A DNA stretch of 50,395 nt from positions 1-50,395 of the forward strand of contig JACESY010000003.1 in the NCBI GenBank assembly GCA_013911595.1. The letters are read 5' to 3'. The notes under the pieces are model-generated. The model saw only the letters and a program-made list of their open reading frames with translations. It was not told where the DNA came from and made no database searches. Below, one piece after another: positions 29,722-39,027 of the stretch. This stretch comes from Azoarcus sp. (GTDB lineage Bacteria; Pseudomonadota; Gammaproteobacteria; Burkholderiales; Rhodocyclaceae). The stretch's first letter is position 1; each line of letters starts with the position of its first letter. A program made the translations under genes and the position numbers.

Positions 29722-29781
29722 GCGCCCCCTCCCCGTATACGAAAGCGGCCACTCTAGCGCCCGCGCCCGGCATCGGCAAGG

Positions 29782-31788
29782 TCAGGCCGTCGCTGCCTGC
29801 CGGCGCCCCTGCCAGGCGTTGAAGCCGAGCACCGCGATCAGCACGGTCAGCCCGACGGCCTCGACCGTGAAATTCGGATAGAAGATTGCCACCGTCGCCG
29901 GCACGATGAGCACGCGCGAGACCCCATCCATGGGCGCGAACAGGTAACCCTCGAGCGCGGCCGCGAAGGCGGCCAGCGCGACGAAGGCGATGACGACGTT
30001 CCACGCGACGATCTCCCACGGTCCGCCCAGAATGATCTCCGGGTTGAACACCATGAAGCACGGGATCAGGTACAGGCCCTTGGCGAACTTCCACGCCTGC
30101 ATGCTGGTGGCCATTGGCTTTGCACCGGCGATCGCCGCCCCTGCGAAACCCGCCAGCGCCACCGGCGGCGTCACGTTTGAATCCTGCGAGTACCAGAACA
30201 CCACCAGGTGCGCGATCAGCAGCGGAATGCCGAACTCGCTCGTGAGTGCCGGCCCGACCAGCACGATCAGCACGATGTAGGCGGCGGTGACAGGCAAGCC
30301 CATCCCCAGAATCAGGCTGGCGATGATGACCAGCAGCAACGCGAGCACGATGTTGCCACCGGACAGCGCCATCATCATCGACGAGAACTTCAACCCCAGC
30401 CCGGTCAGACCGACGACACCGACGATGATGCCGGCGACCGCGCAGGCCATGCTCACCGCCACCGCATTTCGAGCGCCCAGCGACAGCCCGTGAATGAGTC
30501 CGTGCAGCCCTCGCCTGGCCGCCTCTCGCAGGGCTGCGCCGGTGACCGGCTCGCCCTGGCGCGGCGCAAACACGAACATCCAGAACAGGTGCCGCGCCAC
30601 CGCCACCGCCACCACCGAGATCACCGCGAAGAAGCCCACACGCATCGGCGAGGTATGCATCGCGAGCAGCCACACCAGCACCGCCAGCGGCACCAGGAAA
30701 TGCCAGCCGGTGCGCATCACCTCGCGCATCGACGGCAGTTCCGAGGCGGGCATGCCCTTCATGCCCTGCTTGATCGCGATGATGTGAACGAACAGATAGA
30801 CGGTGGCGAAGTACATGATCGCCGGCAGGATGCTGACCTTGACGATCTCGATGTAGGGCACACGTGTGTATTCGGCGATCAGGAAGGCGCCCGCCCCCAT
30901 CAGCGGCGGCATGATCTGCCCGCCCGTGCTGGCCGCGGCCTCGACCCCGCCGGCCTGCTCGGGCTTGTAGCCCAGCCGCTTCATCAGCGGGATCGTGAAC
31001 GCACCGGTGGTCACGACGTTGGCGATCGCACTGCCCGAGATCGAACCCATGCCGGCCGAGGCGATCACCGCCGCCTTGGCCGGGCCGCCCCGCTGGCGCC
31101 CGGTTGCGGCATAGGCCAGGTCGATGAAGAAGCGTCCGGCGCCGGTCACTTCCAGAAAGGCGCCGAAGAGCACGAACACGAAAATGAAGGTCGCCGCGAC
31201 CCCGAGCGGCAGGCCGAACAGCCCCTCCTGGCCAAGGTAAAGCTGGCCGATCACGCGATCGAGGCTGTAGCCGCGGTGCGCGAGGATGCCCGGCAACCAC
31301 TCGCCCAGCCACGGCAGGTCACCGCGCGGGCCGGCGAAGGCGTAGAGCACGGCGACGATGCCGATGATGGTCAGGCCCAGGCCGACGGCGCGACGGCTGG
31401 CCTCGAGCACCGTGACCACCGCAATGCAGCCGACGACGATGTCGGTGCGCGTCCAGAAACCGGCGCGGTTGATGATGTCGTCAAGATAGAAGCTCAGGTA
31501 GAAGCCGGTGAGTACCGCACAGCCGAAGAACACCGTGTCGATTACGCCACCGAGCACGCCGCGGCGGCTATGCGCACCGAACACCGGAAACATCAGGAAG
31601 GCCAGCATCATGATGCCGGCAAGATGGATGCTGCGTTGGTAGAACAGCCCCAGGGACTGGATGCCTGCGGTGTACATCTGGAACAGCGAGAGCGCCACCG
31701 CGATCACCGTGATCATCCAGATTACGGTGCTCGGCTGTGCCGGTCCGATGCCGAAGTCCGGTTTCTCCGGCTCACGCGGTTCGATCAT
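29782..31788 (-). CDS. TRAP transporter fused permease (DctQ-DctM fusion, TAXI type)
   Basis: A 668-residue protein with many hydrophobic helices. The first four or so (residues ~25-145) correspond to the small DctQ subunit, the rest to the large DctM subunit. Typical motifs are GSISGSAIANVVTTGAFTIP, AGGVEAAASTGGQIMPP and LGMGLPVTAAYIVL. Such permeases use ion gradients to import organic acids delivered by a binding protein. The TAXI binding protein and DUF1850 genes lie immediately upstream in the same direction. Substrate unknown. Confidence 0.93.
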   Translation of the reverse strand: MIEPREPEKPDFGIGPAQPSTVIWMITVIAVALSLFQMYTAGIQSLGLFYQRSIHLAGIMMLAFLMFPVFGAHSRRGVLGGVIDTVFFGCAVLTGFYLSFYLDDIINRAGFWTRTDIVVGCIAVVTVLEASRRAVGLGLTIIGIVAVLYAFAGPRGDLPWLGEWLPGILAHRGYSLDRVIGQLYLGQEGLFGLPLGVAATFIFVFVLFGAFLEVTGAGRFFIDLAYAATGRQRGGPAKAAVIASAGMGSISGSAIANVVTTGAFTIPLMKRLGYKPEQAGGVEAAASTGGQIMPPLMGAGAFLIAEYTRVPYIEIVKVSILPAIMYFATVYLFVHIIAIKQGMKGMPASELPSMREVMRTGWHFLVPLAVLVWLLAMHTSPMRVGFFAVISVVAVAVARHLFWMFVFAPRQGEPVTGAALREAARRGLHGLIHGLSLGARNAVAVSMACAVAGIIVGVVGLTGLGLKFSSMMMALSGGNIVLALLLVIIASLILGMGLPVTAAYIVLIVLVGPALTSEFGIPLLIAHLVVFWYSQDSNVTPPVALAGFAGAAIAGAKPMATSMQAWKFAKGLYLIPCFMVFNPEIILGGPWEIVAWNVVIAFVALAAFAAALEGYLFAPMDGVSRVLIVPATVAIFYPNFTVEAVGLTVLIAVLGFNAWQGRRQAATA

Positions 31789-31806
31789 TCCCCGTCCCCT
31801 TGCACG

Positions 31807-32286
31807 TCATTGCTCGACGATGCGCATCACTGCCGCGCGTCCGGCCAGTTGTCGGCTCAGCGAGTGCACTGCGCCATCGATTTCGATGCGATGGTCGACC
31901 GCGACCGATCCGACCCGCATACGCAAGGCATTGTCGGCAATCGGCTGGTCGATGTGTTCGATTCGATACCCACCTGCTGCATCCGAGCGCATCACGCCGC
32001 GGCCCGGAATATGCCCGAGTCCGGCGGCGAAGTCGGGTTGATGGCTGTGCTCGAGCATGAGTTGACCGCCGCTCCAGACGAAGCAGTCGCGCACCGTGAA
32101 GCCGGCGACCGAGTGATTCCACAACAGACACCAGCGCGCGCCCTCGTCGATGCTTCGATGAACGGCGAGGGTGCCGTCGGCGCCCCTCACCTCAAGTGCG
32201 GCCCCTCCGGCACAGGCCGGCGAGGCGCATGCGAGCGCGATCAGCACGCAGGGCAGCCGCCACGCCATCGACGACTGCCCGCGCAT
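31807..32286 (-). CDS. DUF1850 family exported protein
   Basis: A 159-residue protein with a hydrophobic N-terminal segment ending around ASPACA, consistent with a signal peptide. The remainder is a compact domain with RWCLLWNHSVAGFTVRDCF and the HSHQPDFAAGLGHIPGRG region of DUF1850. Genes of this family regularly sit between TAXI binding proteins and fused TRAP permeases, as here; the role is not known to me. The start could be 32286 or 32268 (MAWRLPCV). It lies 17 bases after the binding-protein gene. Confidence 0.78.
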   Translation of the reverse strand: MRGQSSMAWRLPCVLIALACASPACAGGAALEVRGADGTLAVHRSIDEGARWCLLWNHSVAGFTVRDCFVWSGGQLMLEHSHQPDFAAGLGHIPGRGVMRSDAAGGYRIEHIDQPIADNALRMRVGSVAVDHRIEIDGAVHSLSRQLAGRAAVMRIVEQ

Positions 32287-32303
32287 GCTCAGGGCCTTGA
32301 CCC

Positions 32304-33263
32304 TCAGGGCTTGAGGTTGTCCGGAATCGTGTGTCCGGCTTCGGTGTAGAAACGCGCGGCACCGGGGTGCAGCGGAATCGGCGTGGAGCCCAGACTGAAC
32401 TCCACCGTCGTGTCATTGGCAGCCGGGTGGATGGCAATCAACTCGTCGGTCTTCTCGAAGATGACCTTGGTGATCGCGTGCGCCAGCTCATCCGACATTT
32501 CGGCGTTGACGACGAGCACGTTGGGGATGCCGATGGTTTTCACCGGCTGGTCGACCTTGTCGTACAGACCGGCGCGCAGCGTGTAGGCGGCGAACACCGG
32601 ATCGGCCTTGCGCGCGTTGGCCACTTCCTCGTCGGTCAGCGAGATCAGCGCGATCTCGTGCGTGGTCGCGAGGTTGAGGATGGAGCTGGTCGGAGGACCG
32701 ACACTCCAGAAGCCGACATCGATCTGACCGTCACGCAGCGCATCGGCCGTTTCGTTGAAGTTCAGCCGCTGGGTGGTCATGTCATCGTAGCTGATGCCGT
32801 TGGCTTCGAGCAGCGCCTTGGCATTGACCTCGGTACCGCTGCCGGGCGCGCCGACAGAGACACGCTTGCCCTTGAGATCCTGCAAGGACTTGATGCCGGA
32901 ATCGGCCATCGTGACGATCTGCACCGCGTTCGGATACACCGAACCGATTGCATGCACCGGCAGCTTGCGGCCATCGAAGCGGCCGGTTCCGGCATAGGCC
33001 TGATACACCGTGTCCGCCAGCGCGAACGCGACGTCGGAGTCGCGGCGGGCGATCAGTCCCATGTTCTCGACCGACGCGCCGGTGACTTCAGCCACTGCCT
33101 TGTGGCCATCGATGTACTTGTTGATCAGTTCCGCGATGCCGCCACCGAGCGGGTAGTAGGTCCCGCCGGTGCCGCCGGTCGCGATCGAGAGTTGTTGCTG
33201 GGCGGCCGCAAGCGGCGCGAGCAGCGCTAGCGCGCAAGCGCCGAGGATGCGAGTCAGTGTCAT
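32304..33263 (-). CDS. TAXI-family TRAP transporter solute-binding protein
   Basis: A 319-residue periplasmic protein with a signal peptide (residues 1-21, ending LAAA). LSIATGGTGGTYYPLGGGIAE opens the mature part; GKRVSVGAPGSGTEVNAKALL and GFWSVGPPTSSILNL are TAXI signatures. TAXI proteins capture glutamate-like or other carboxylated solutes for a fused TRAP permease. A GACAGGAGAC ribosome site precedes the ATG. It is the first gene of the TRAP operon. Confidence 0.93.
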   Translation of the reverse strand: MTLTRILGACALALLAPLAAAQQQLSIATGGTGGTYYPLGGGIAELINKYIDGHKAVAEVTGASVENMGLIARRDSDVAFALADTVYQAYAGTGRFDGRKLPVHAIGSVYPNAVQIVTMADSGIKSLQDLKGKRVSVGAPGSGTEVNAKALLEANGISYDDMTTQRLNFNETADALRDGQIDVGFWSVGPPTSSILNLATTHEIALISLTDEEVANARKADPVFAAYTLRAGLYDKVDQPVKTIGIPNVLVVNAEMSDELAHAITKVIFEKTDELIAIHPAANDTTVEFSLGSTPIPLHPGAARFYTEAGHTIPDNLKP

Positions 33264-33464
33264 CTTGGTGTCTCCTGTCTTCGTGGTTGTTATGCGTCAC
33301 CGACAGCCCGGCCGACGAGACAACGAAAAGCCGGCCCGGCACTCCGGCATCGTACTCGGGCGACCCAAGGCCGGGTATCCACGATACGACACCCGGCTAA
33401 ACTAGCACAGCCCTCCGGGCACATAATCCGTGATATCCGCAGATCGCGGCGGCGCTCGATGCGG

Positions 33465-33499
33465 CAATCCACAAAAGCTGTGGAAAACCCTGTGGAAAG
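33465..33499. repeat. cluster of DnaA-box-like 9-mers
   Basis: CAATCCACA (33465-33473, two mismatches to TTATCCACA), TGTGGAAAA (33479-33487, one mismatch to TGTGGATAA) and TGTGGAAAG (33491-33499, two mismatches). The last two are part of a CTGTGGAAA direct repeat with 12-base period. Confidence 0.4.
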
Positions 33500-33560
33500 G
33501 ATGGGAGAGATCGCTGGAATCCCGTTTCGATCAAGCCTTTGCCGACATCGCCGCAAGATG

Positions 33561-33638
33561 ATGCAACAAAAGCTTTCCCAATATTTTCAATGCTTTATCA
33601 TTAATTCATTGTTCCGAAAGGAATTTATCGAAAGGCTT
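33561..33638. other. AT-rich tract
   Basis: About 31% GC by my count, far below the surrounding DNA. It includes ATATTTT and CATTAATTCATT runs and a TTCC-GAAA-GGAA hairpin (33612-33623). Could be a promoter UP region, a protein-binding site or a helix-opening segment. Confidence 0.5.
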
Positions 33639-33684
33639 GAGGTCCGGCCGCCCGCGCGTTCGGGACGCTGATAGAATCGCGCGC

Positions 33685-35049
33685 ATGCCCCACCCTGATC
33701 TGCCCGACCGTCCGCTTGCGGTCGGAGAACTCAATCGCCTCGCCCGCGAATGGCTCGAAGGCGGCTTCCCGCTGCTGCGCGTCACCGGCGAGGTATCGAA
33801 CATCGCCCGCCCGGCTTCCGGCCATCTGTATTTCACGCTCAAGGACGAGCGCGCCCAGGTGCGTTGCGCCATGTGGCGCAGCCGCGCACAGACCCTGCCC
33901 TTCCGGCTAGCCGACGGCATGCGGGTCGAGGCGCGCGCGCGCATCACGCTGTATGAACCGCGCGGCGAGTTCCAGCTCGGCATTGAAGGTCTGCGCGCCG
34001 CCGGTACCGGCGATCTGTACGAGGCCTTTCTGCGACTCAAGGCGCGCCTCGAGGCCGAAGGCCTGTTCGATGCGGCGACCCGGCGCGCACTGCCGCGCTA
34101 CCCGCGGCGCATCGGCGTGGTCACCTCGCGTGCGGCCGCGGCCTGGCAGGACGTGCTGGCCGCGCTTGCGCGTCGCGCGCCGGGCATCGGCATCATCCTT
34201 TACCCGTCACCCGTCCAGGGCGAGAGTGCGGGAGCACAGCTCGCCACTGCCGTGAACACCGCCTCGGCCCGTGCGCGGCGCGACGGCATCGAAGCCCTGT
34301 TGGTAGTACGCGGGGGCGGCAGCCTGGAAGACCTGTGGGCCTTCAACGACGAGTCCCTGGCACGCGCCATCCGGGCATGCGCGGTGCCGGTCATCAGCGG
34401 CGTCGGGCACGAAACCGACGTCACGATCGCCGATTTCGCCGCCGACCTGCGCGCGCCGACACCGACGGCCGCAGCCGAACTGGTCAGCGCCGGCTATCAC
34501 GCGGCAGCCGCGCAACTCGACGGGCTCGCCCGCAAGCTGCCCGCCGAACTGCTGCGCCACATCGGAACAGCCGCCCAGCGCGTGGACCGAGCGGCCCTGC
34601 GGCTGGTGCATCCGCGCGAGCGTCTGGCCCGCTCGGGAGAGGTGGCGACGCGACTGGGCGCTGCGTTGGCGGCCGCGCTGACCCGCCGGCTGGAACGCGA
34701 GCACGCCCGCGTAGACACGCTGGCGCTGCGATTGCGCGCGACGCGTCCACGCACAGACGAACACAGCGCACGCTGCGCACGTCTGGGTGAGCGGCTGACG
34801 CTCGCCGGCGCACGAGGGTCTCGCCGGCGCCGCGAACGCCTTGATTCACTCTCCGGGCTGCTCGCCTCGCTGTCGCCGCAGGCCACGCTGTCACGCGGTT
34901 TCGGCATCGTGCGCGATGCGCGCGGGAACATCATTCGTGATGCTGCGTCTGTCGCTGCAGGGGATGCAATCGCGGTCGAACTGGGCACCGGCGGCCTGGA
35001 GGCCGAAGTTACCGCCAGTCGGGCCGGGCCGGGCCCGGGATTGTCCTAA
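33685..35049 (+). CDS. xseA: exodeoxyribonuclease VII large subunit
   Basis: A 454-residue protein. The N-terminal OB fold (about residues 8-100) includes VTGEVSNIARPASGHLYFTLKD. The catalytic domain has RIGVVTSRAAAAWQDVL, VVRGGGSLEDLWAFNDE and GVGHETDVTIADFAAD. A long coiled-coil region and a C-terminal SRGFGIV segment follow. With XseB it degrades single-stranded DNA. ATG 33685 fits the family (VGELNR close after it). xseB is not in the window. sodB follows after 71 bases. Confidence 0.95.
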   Translation: MPHPDLPDRPLAVGELNRLAREWLEGGFPLLRVTGEVSNIARPASGHLYFTLKDERAQVRCAMWRSRAQTLPFRLADGMRVEARARITLYEPRGEFQLGIEGLRAAGTGDLYEAFLRLKARLEAEGLFDAATRRALPRYPRRIGVVTSRAAAAWQDVLAALARRAPGIGIILYPSPVQGESAGAQLATAVNTASARARRDGIEALLVVRGGGSLEDLWAFNDESLARAIRACAVPVISGVGHETDVTIADFAADLRAPTPTAAAELVSAGYHAAAAQLDGLARKLPAELLRHIGTAAQRVDRAALRLVHPRERLARSGEVATRLGAALAAALTRRLEREHARVDTLALRLRATRPRTDEHSARCARLGERLTLAGARGSRRRRERLDSLSGLLASLSPQATLSRGFGIVRDARGNIIRDAASVAAGDAIAVELGTGGLEAEVTASRAGPGPGLS

Positions 35050-35070
35050 AGCCGCTATCCCTACTAGAAT
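35041..35070 (+). promoter_or_regulatory. candidate sigma-70 promoter of sodB
   Basis: TTGTCC (35041-35046), 18 bases, TAGAAT (35065-35070). The -35 overlaps the end of xseA. The -10 matches at five of six positions. A separate promoter would fit the need to regulate sodB by iron or oxygen. Confidence 0.45.
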
Positions 35071-35120
35071 GGTCGGGATTCCCCGTCATGAACCCATGAC
35101 TCGATAACAGGAGAGAACAC

Positions 35121-35708
35121 ATGGAACATACGCTTCCGCCGCTTCCCTATGCCAAGAACGCCCTCGCCCCGCACATTTCCGAGGAGACGATGGAGTTCCA
35201 CTACGGCAAGCATCACCAGACCTATGTCACCAACCTGAACAAGCTGGTCGACGGCACGGAATACGCGGACCTCGACCTCGAGGCCATCGTCAAGAAGGCG
35301 CCGGCCGGCGGGGTCTATAACAATTCCGCCCAGATCTGGAACCACACCTTCTTCTGGCATTGCATGAAGCCCAACGGTGGCGGCGAGCCGACCGGCGCGC
35401 TGGGCGACGCCATCAAGAACAAGTGGGGCTCCTTCGAGGACTTCAAGAAGGCCTTCGCCGCCTCGGCCGCCGGCAACTTCGGCTCGGGCTGGACGTGGCT
35501 GGTCAAGAAGGCCGACGGTTCGGTCGACATCGTCAACATGGGCCCGGCCGGCACGCCGCTGACCACCGCCGACAAGCCGCTGCTCTGTATCGACGTGTGG
35601 GAACACGCCTACTACATCGACTACCGCAACAAGCGTCCGGACTTCATCGCAGCCTTCCTGAACCATCTGGTCAACTGGGACTTCGCTGCGCAGAACTACG
35701 CCAGCTAA
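35121..35708 (+). CDS. sodB: superoxide dismutase [Fe]
   Basis: A 195-residue cytoplasmic dismutase. Metal ligands by alignment are H27 (EFHYGKHH), H75 ([11 protein letters not shown]), D158 and H162 ([13 protein letters not shown]). The AQIWNH context with Gln71 near the metal is the iron-type pattern rather than the manganese-type Gly. There is no signal peptide. It converts superoxide to oxygen and peroxide. AGGAGA at 35110-35115 precedes the ATG, and a terminator follows, so it is probably monocistronic. Confidence 0.96.
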   Translation: MEHTLPPLPYAKNALAPHISEETMEFHYGKHHQTYVTNLNKLVDGTEYADLDLEAIVKKAPAGGVYNNSAQIWNHTFFWHCMKPNGGGEPTGALGDAIKNKWGSFEDFKKAFAASAAGNFGSGWTWLVKKADGSVDIVNMGPAGTPLTTADKPLLCIDVWEHAYYIDYRNKRPDFIAAFLNHLVNWDFAAQNYAS

Positions 35709-35731
35709 TCGCCGCGGCGATTTGCGACAAG

Positions 35732-35755
35732 CGGCCCTGCGGGGCCGTTTTTTTT
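35732..35755 (+). terminator. rho-independent terminator of sodB
   Basis: CGGCCC (35732-35737), TGCG loop, GGGCCG (35742-35747), then eight T residues. Confidence 0.88.
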
Positions 35756-35875
35756 GTGGCTGGGTTCAGCGCATCAGGTCCGTGTTCGTTGCGGCCACCG
35801 ACCCCGCCACCTATCTAAGACGATCGATTCGTTGCACAATGCTCGGTCCAGACAACCGACGAAATCGGGCGCCGC

Positions 35876-36955
35876 ATGAATCCGCTTCTCCAGGTAAAGG
35901 CACAGGGCCAGCAGGTGTGGCTCGACAACCTCTCGCGCACCCTGCTCAACGACGGCCATCTCGCGCGCATGATCGCCGATGACGGCGTCACCGGCATCAC
36001 GACCAATCCGGCCATCTTCCACAAGGCGATCGCCGACGGTCGCTATTACGAAGACGACCTGGCTGCACTGCGCCGCGAGGCGCTTGACGCCGAGGCACGC
36101 TACGAGCGACTGGCGATCACCGACGTGCAGCGCGCCTGCGACCTGCTGATGCCGGTGTGGGATGGCGCTCAGGGCAACGCCGGCTACGTCAGCCTGGAGG
36201 TCTCGCCGGCGCTTGCGCACGATGCGCCCGGCACGATCGCGGCCGGCGAGCGTCTGGCGCAGGCGGTTGACCGCCCCAACCTGCTGATCAAGGTGCCCGC
36301 CACCGCCGCCGGACTCGACGCGATCGAGGGCCTGGTGGCACGCGGCATCAGCGTCAACGTCACACTGATGTTCTCGCTCGCGCACGTCGATGCGGTCGGC
36401 GCGGCCTACGCGCGCGGCATCCGCACGCTGATCGCCGCCGGCGGCGACGTTCGCCGCGTGATGTCGGTCGCCAGCCTGTTCCTGTCGCGCGTCGACACGC
36501 TGATCGACCAGCGCCTGGAGACCATCGGCGGCGATTCCGCCCTGGCACTGCGTGGCATGACTGCGGTTTCGCTCGCCAAGCTCTCCTACCAGCACTACCT
36601 GGACCGCTTTCACGGCGCGGCCTTCGCCGACGCCAAGGCCGCCGGCGCGCGGCCGCAGTACATGCTGTGGGCCAGTACCAGCACAAAGAACCCGGCCTAT
36701 CAGGATCTGCTCTATGTCGAGCCGCTGATCGGCCCGGAGACGGTCAACACGCTGCCCGACGCCACGCTCGCCGCGCTGCGCGACCATGGGCACGTCGAGC
36801 GCAGCATCGATCGCGACGTCGAGGCCGCAAGCGCGCACTTCGAAGCGCTGGCTGCGCTCGGAGTCGACCTGACCGAAGCCGGGGAGACCCTGCAGCGCGA
36901 GGGCCTGGAGCAGTTCGACACCGCGTTCGCGAAGCTGCTCGAGCTGACCGCCTGA
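35876..36955 (+). CDS. tal: transaldolase
   Basis: A 359-residue transaldolase of the longer bacterial type. GVTGITTNPAIFHKAI is the N-terminal signature, and K139 in LLIKVPAT is the Schiff-base lysine. NVTLMFSL and YMLWASTSTKNPAYQDL complete the barrel. It moves a dihydroxyacetone unit between sugar phosphates in the non-oxidative pentose phosphate pathway. No other pentose-phosphate gene is adjacent. A hairpin terminator separates it from cheA. Confidence 0.95.
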   Translation: MNPLLQVKAQGQQVWLDNLSRTLLNDGHLARMIADDGVTGITTNPAIFHKAIADGRYYEDDLAALRREALDAEARYERLAITDVQRACDLLMPVWDGAQGNAGYVSLEVSPALAHDAPGTIAAGERLAQAVDRPNLLIKVPATAAGLDAIEGLVARGISVNVTLMFSLAHVDAVGAAYARGIRTLIAAGGDVRRVMSVASLFLSRVDTLIDQRLETIGGDSALALRGMTAVSLAKLSYQHYLDRFHGAAFADAKAAGARPQYMLWASTSTKNPAYQDLLYVEPLIGPETVNTLPDATLAALRDHGHVERSIDRDVEAASAHFEALAALGVDLTEAGETLQREGLEQFDTAFAKLLELTA

Positions 36956-36995
36956 GCCGCTGCGCCGGAAAGCGCAAAGCCCTTGCCGGGCCGTC

Positions 36996-37024
36996 AAAAA
37001 GAAAGGGCCCCGCGGGGCCCTTTC
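36996..37024. terminator. bidirectional hairpin between tal and cheA
   Basis: GAAAGGGCCC (37001-37010) pairs with GGGCCCTTTC (37015-37024) around CGCG. An A run precedes it (a U run for the minus-strand che operon); the plus-strand T run is only three bases, so termination is likely better for cheA. Confidence 0.75.
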
Positions 37025-37048
37025 GTCATGTTGCGCCAGTGCCGTGCG

Positions 37049-38965
37049 TCAGTTCGCGTTCGCGGCCAGTGCGGTGAGCTTGGGCGCGTTCTTGTCGGCC
37101 TTGGCCGAGATCAGCAGCTTGCGCGAGATGCCGCGCTGATCGCCCGCACCGCTGAGCAGTTCCTTCATGTCGAGGATCAGCACGATCTGGCCGTTGGCCA
37201 GCGTCGTGACACCGGCCACACCCTTCGGGCGGAAATCGTCGAGCGACTTGATCACCGCGTCCTCGCGGCCGGCGAAGGTATCCACGGCGAGGATGAAGGA
37301 CAACTCCGCGGTCTGCATCAGCACACCGTACTGCGGGCGGTTCTTCAACGGCCAGCCGAGCAGCCCGACCAGCGGCAGCACCGGCAGGACCTCGCCACGG
37401 ATGACCATGGTGGCGCGCCCGCCGACCTCGCGGATGTCGTCCTCGGCAATCGGCAGGATCTCGCGCACCATCGACAGCGGCACGGCAAAAGGCTGATCGC
37501 CCAGGCGCACCAGGAGCACCGGAAGAATCGCCAGCGTGAGCGGCAGGCTGATCACGAAGCTCGTGCCCTTGGCCGCCTGCGAGGTGATCTCGATGTTGCC
37601 GTTGAGCTTCTGGATGTTGGTGCGCACCACGTCCATGCCGACACCACGGCCCGACACGTCGGAGATTTCCGTCATGGTCGAGAAGCCGGGCAGGAAGATC
37701 AGATTGTAGCTCTGACGTTCGTCGAGCGAGCTGGCTTCCTCGTCGGTGATCAAGCCCTTCTCGAGGGCCTTGGCGCGCAGACGCTCGGCGCTCATGCCGC
37801 GCCCGTCGTCGGCGACGATGATGACGATGTGGTCACCCTCCTGACGTGCCTCGAGCCGCACCACGGACTTGACCGGCTTGCCGTTGGCGCGTCGCTCGGC
37901 GGGGTCTTCGACACCGTGGTCCACGGCATTGCGGATGAGGTGGATGATGGGGTCGCCGAGATCCTCGATCATGGTCTTGTCGATCTCGGTTTCCTCGCCG
38001 ACCAGCTCCAGCTCGACGTCCTTGCCGAGGTTGCGCGCCAGATCGCGCGCGATGCGCGGATACTTCTGGAACAGGCGACCGATCGGCTGCATGCGCGTCT
38101 TCATGACCGCGTTCTGCAGGTCGGACACGAGCAGATCGAGCTGGCTGACCGCCAGATCGAGCGCGTGCAGCGTCTCGTTGTCGGTGCGCCCCGACAGGAT
38201 GTCGCTGCGCAGCGCGTTCAGACGGTTCTTGGTCAGGCCGATCTCGCCGGACAGGTTGAGCACCTGATCGAGCCGCGCGGTGTCGACGCGGATCGATGTA
38301 TCGCGCTGGCGCTCGGTCTCGCGACGGCCGACCGGGCCGGCTCCGCCCGGACGGTCGGTCGCGCGGCGGCCCAGCGCCTGCTTGATGATCTCTTCTTCGG
38401 GCTTGACCTCGTCCGACTGGACCGGCAGTGTCGCGGCGACATCGCCACCGGTGGCCGCGGCATGCAGCAGCTCCCAGTCAGGTTCTGCGCCGGCAGGCTC
38501 GGCAGCAGCCTTTTTTCCGGCTGCAGAACCGGATGCCGGCGCCGCCTGGGCCACGGCAGCGACCGCTTCGACTTTGCCCTCGATCGCCAGCGACAGGCGC
38601 TCCATCAAGGCCGGATCGGCAGCCCCAGGCTGGACCCCCTGCTGAAGATCGCCAAACATCTGGCGGATGGTCGCGGTCGCATCGAGGATCGCGTCCATGA
38701 TCTCGGAGGTCAGGGCCAACTCGCCGTTGCGCAGTTTGTCGAACAGGTTCTCGGTCAGGTGACACAGGGCCACCAGCTCGGTCGCGTTCAGGAAGCCTGC
38801 GCCGCCCTTGATGGTATGAAAACCCCGGAAGATGTCGTTGAGCAGACCCTTGTCGTCGGGTGTGCGCTCGAGGTCGACGAGCTTATTGTCGACGCCCGCC
38901 AGCAGATCCCCGGCCTCGACCAGGAAGTCCTGCAGCAGTTCTTCCATTCCCGCGAAATCACTCAT
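37049..38965 (-). CDS. cheA: chemotaxis histidine kinase CheA
   Basis: A 638-residue kinase. P1/Hpt domain: residues ~1-105 with phosphorylated H50 in FRGFHTIKGGAGF. Residues ~135-222 are an Ala/Pro/Glu-rich linker with no recognisable P2 (CheY-docking) domain. P3 dimerisation starts near 225 (DTARLDQVLNLSGE). P4 ATPase: N box HLIRNAVDHG (342-351), G1 DDGRGM (386-391), G2 GRGVGMDVV (439-447). P5 CheW-like domain runs from ~475 to the end. It phosphorylates CheY and the CheV receivers. Last gene of the operon, 62 bases after cheZ. Confidence 0.95.
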   Translation of the reverse strand: MSDFAGMEELLQDFLVEAGDLLAGVDNKLVDLERTPDDKGLLNDIFRGFHTIKGGAGFLNATELVALCHLTENLFDKLRNGELALTSEIMDAILDATATIRQMFGDLQQGVQPGAADPALMERLSLAIEGKVEAVAAVAQAAPASGSAAGKKAAAEPAGAEPDWELLHAAATGGDVAATLPVQSDEVKPEEEIIKQALGRRATDRPGGAGPVGRRETERQRDTSIRVDTARLDQVLNLSGEIGLTKNRLNALRSDILSGRTDNETLHALDLAVSQLDLLVSDLQNAVMKTRMQPIGRLFQKYPRIARDLARNLGKDVELELVGEETEIDKTMIEDLGDPIIHLIRNAVDHGVEDPAERRANGKPVKSVVRLEARQEGDHIVIIVADDGRGMSAERLRAKALEKGLITDEEASSLDERQSYNLIFLPGFSTMTEISDVSGRGVGMDVVRTNIQKLNGNIEITSQAAKGTSFVISLPLTLAILPVLLVRLGDQPFAVPLSMVREILPIAEDDIREVGGRATMVIRGEVLPVLPLVGLLGWPLKNRPQYGVLMQTAELSFILAVDTFAGREDAVIKSLDDFRPKGVAGVTTLANGQIVLILDMKELLSGAGDQRGISRKLLISAKADKNAPKLTALAANAN

Positions 38966-39027
38966 GATCGTCTCGCTTCAGTGTTTGCGCCCGACGCACC
39001 CGGCCCGGACCACGCCCCGCCGCTTTC

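Larger units (their letters stand above)
33264..33684. other. 421-base spacer between the TRAP binding-protein and xseA genes
   Basis: No gene is supported here. It holds the 5' region of the TRAP operon (minus) and of xseA (plus), a GCCGGGT/ACCCGGC inverted repeat (33370-33376 with 33391-33397), a cluster of DnaA-box-like repeats, and a 78-base AT-rich tract. No convincing complete sigma-70 promoter was found; TAGAAT at 33672-33677 lacks a -35. Confidence 0.6.

Noticed and set aside
30208..32349. 713-codon plus-strand frame over the TRAP permease
   Set aside because: Antisense shadow of a strongly supported membrane protein, no recognisable domain.
33465..33638. Chromosomal replication origin
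   Set aside because: DnaA-like boxes are imperfect and few, and no dnaA, dnaN, gyrB, rpmH or parAB genes are near. Kept only as a finding about a possible DnaA site.
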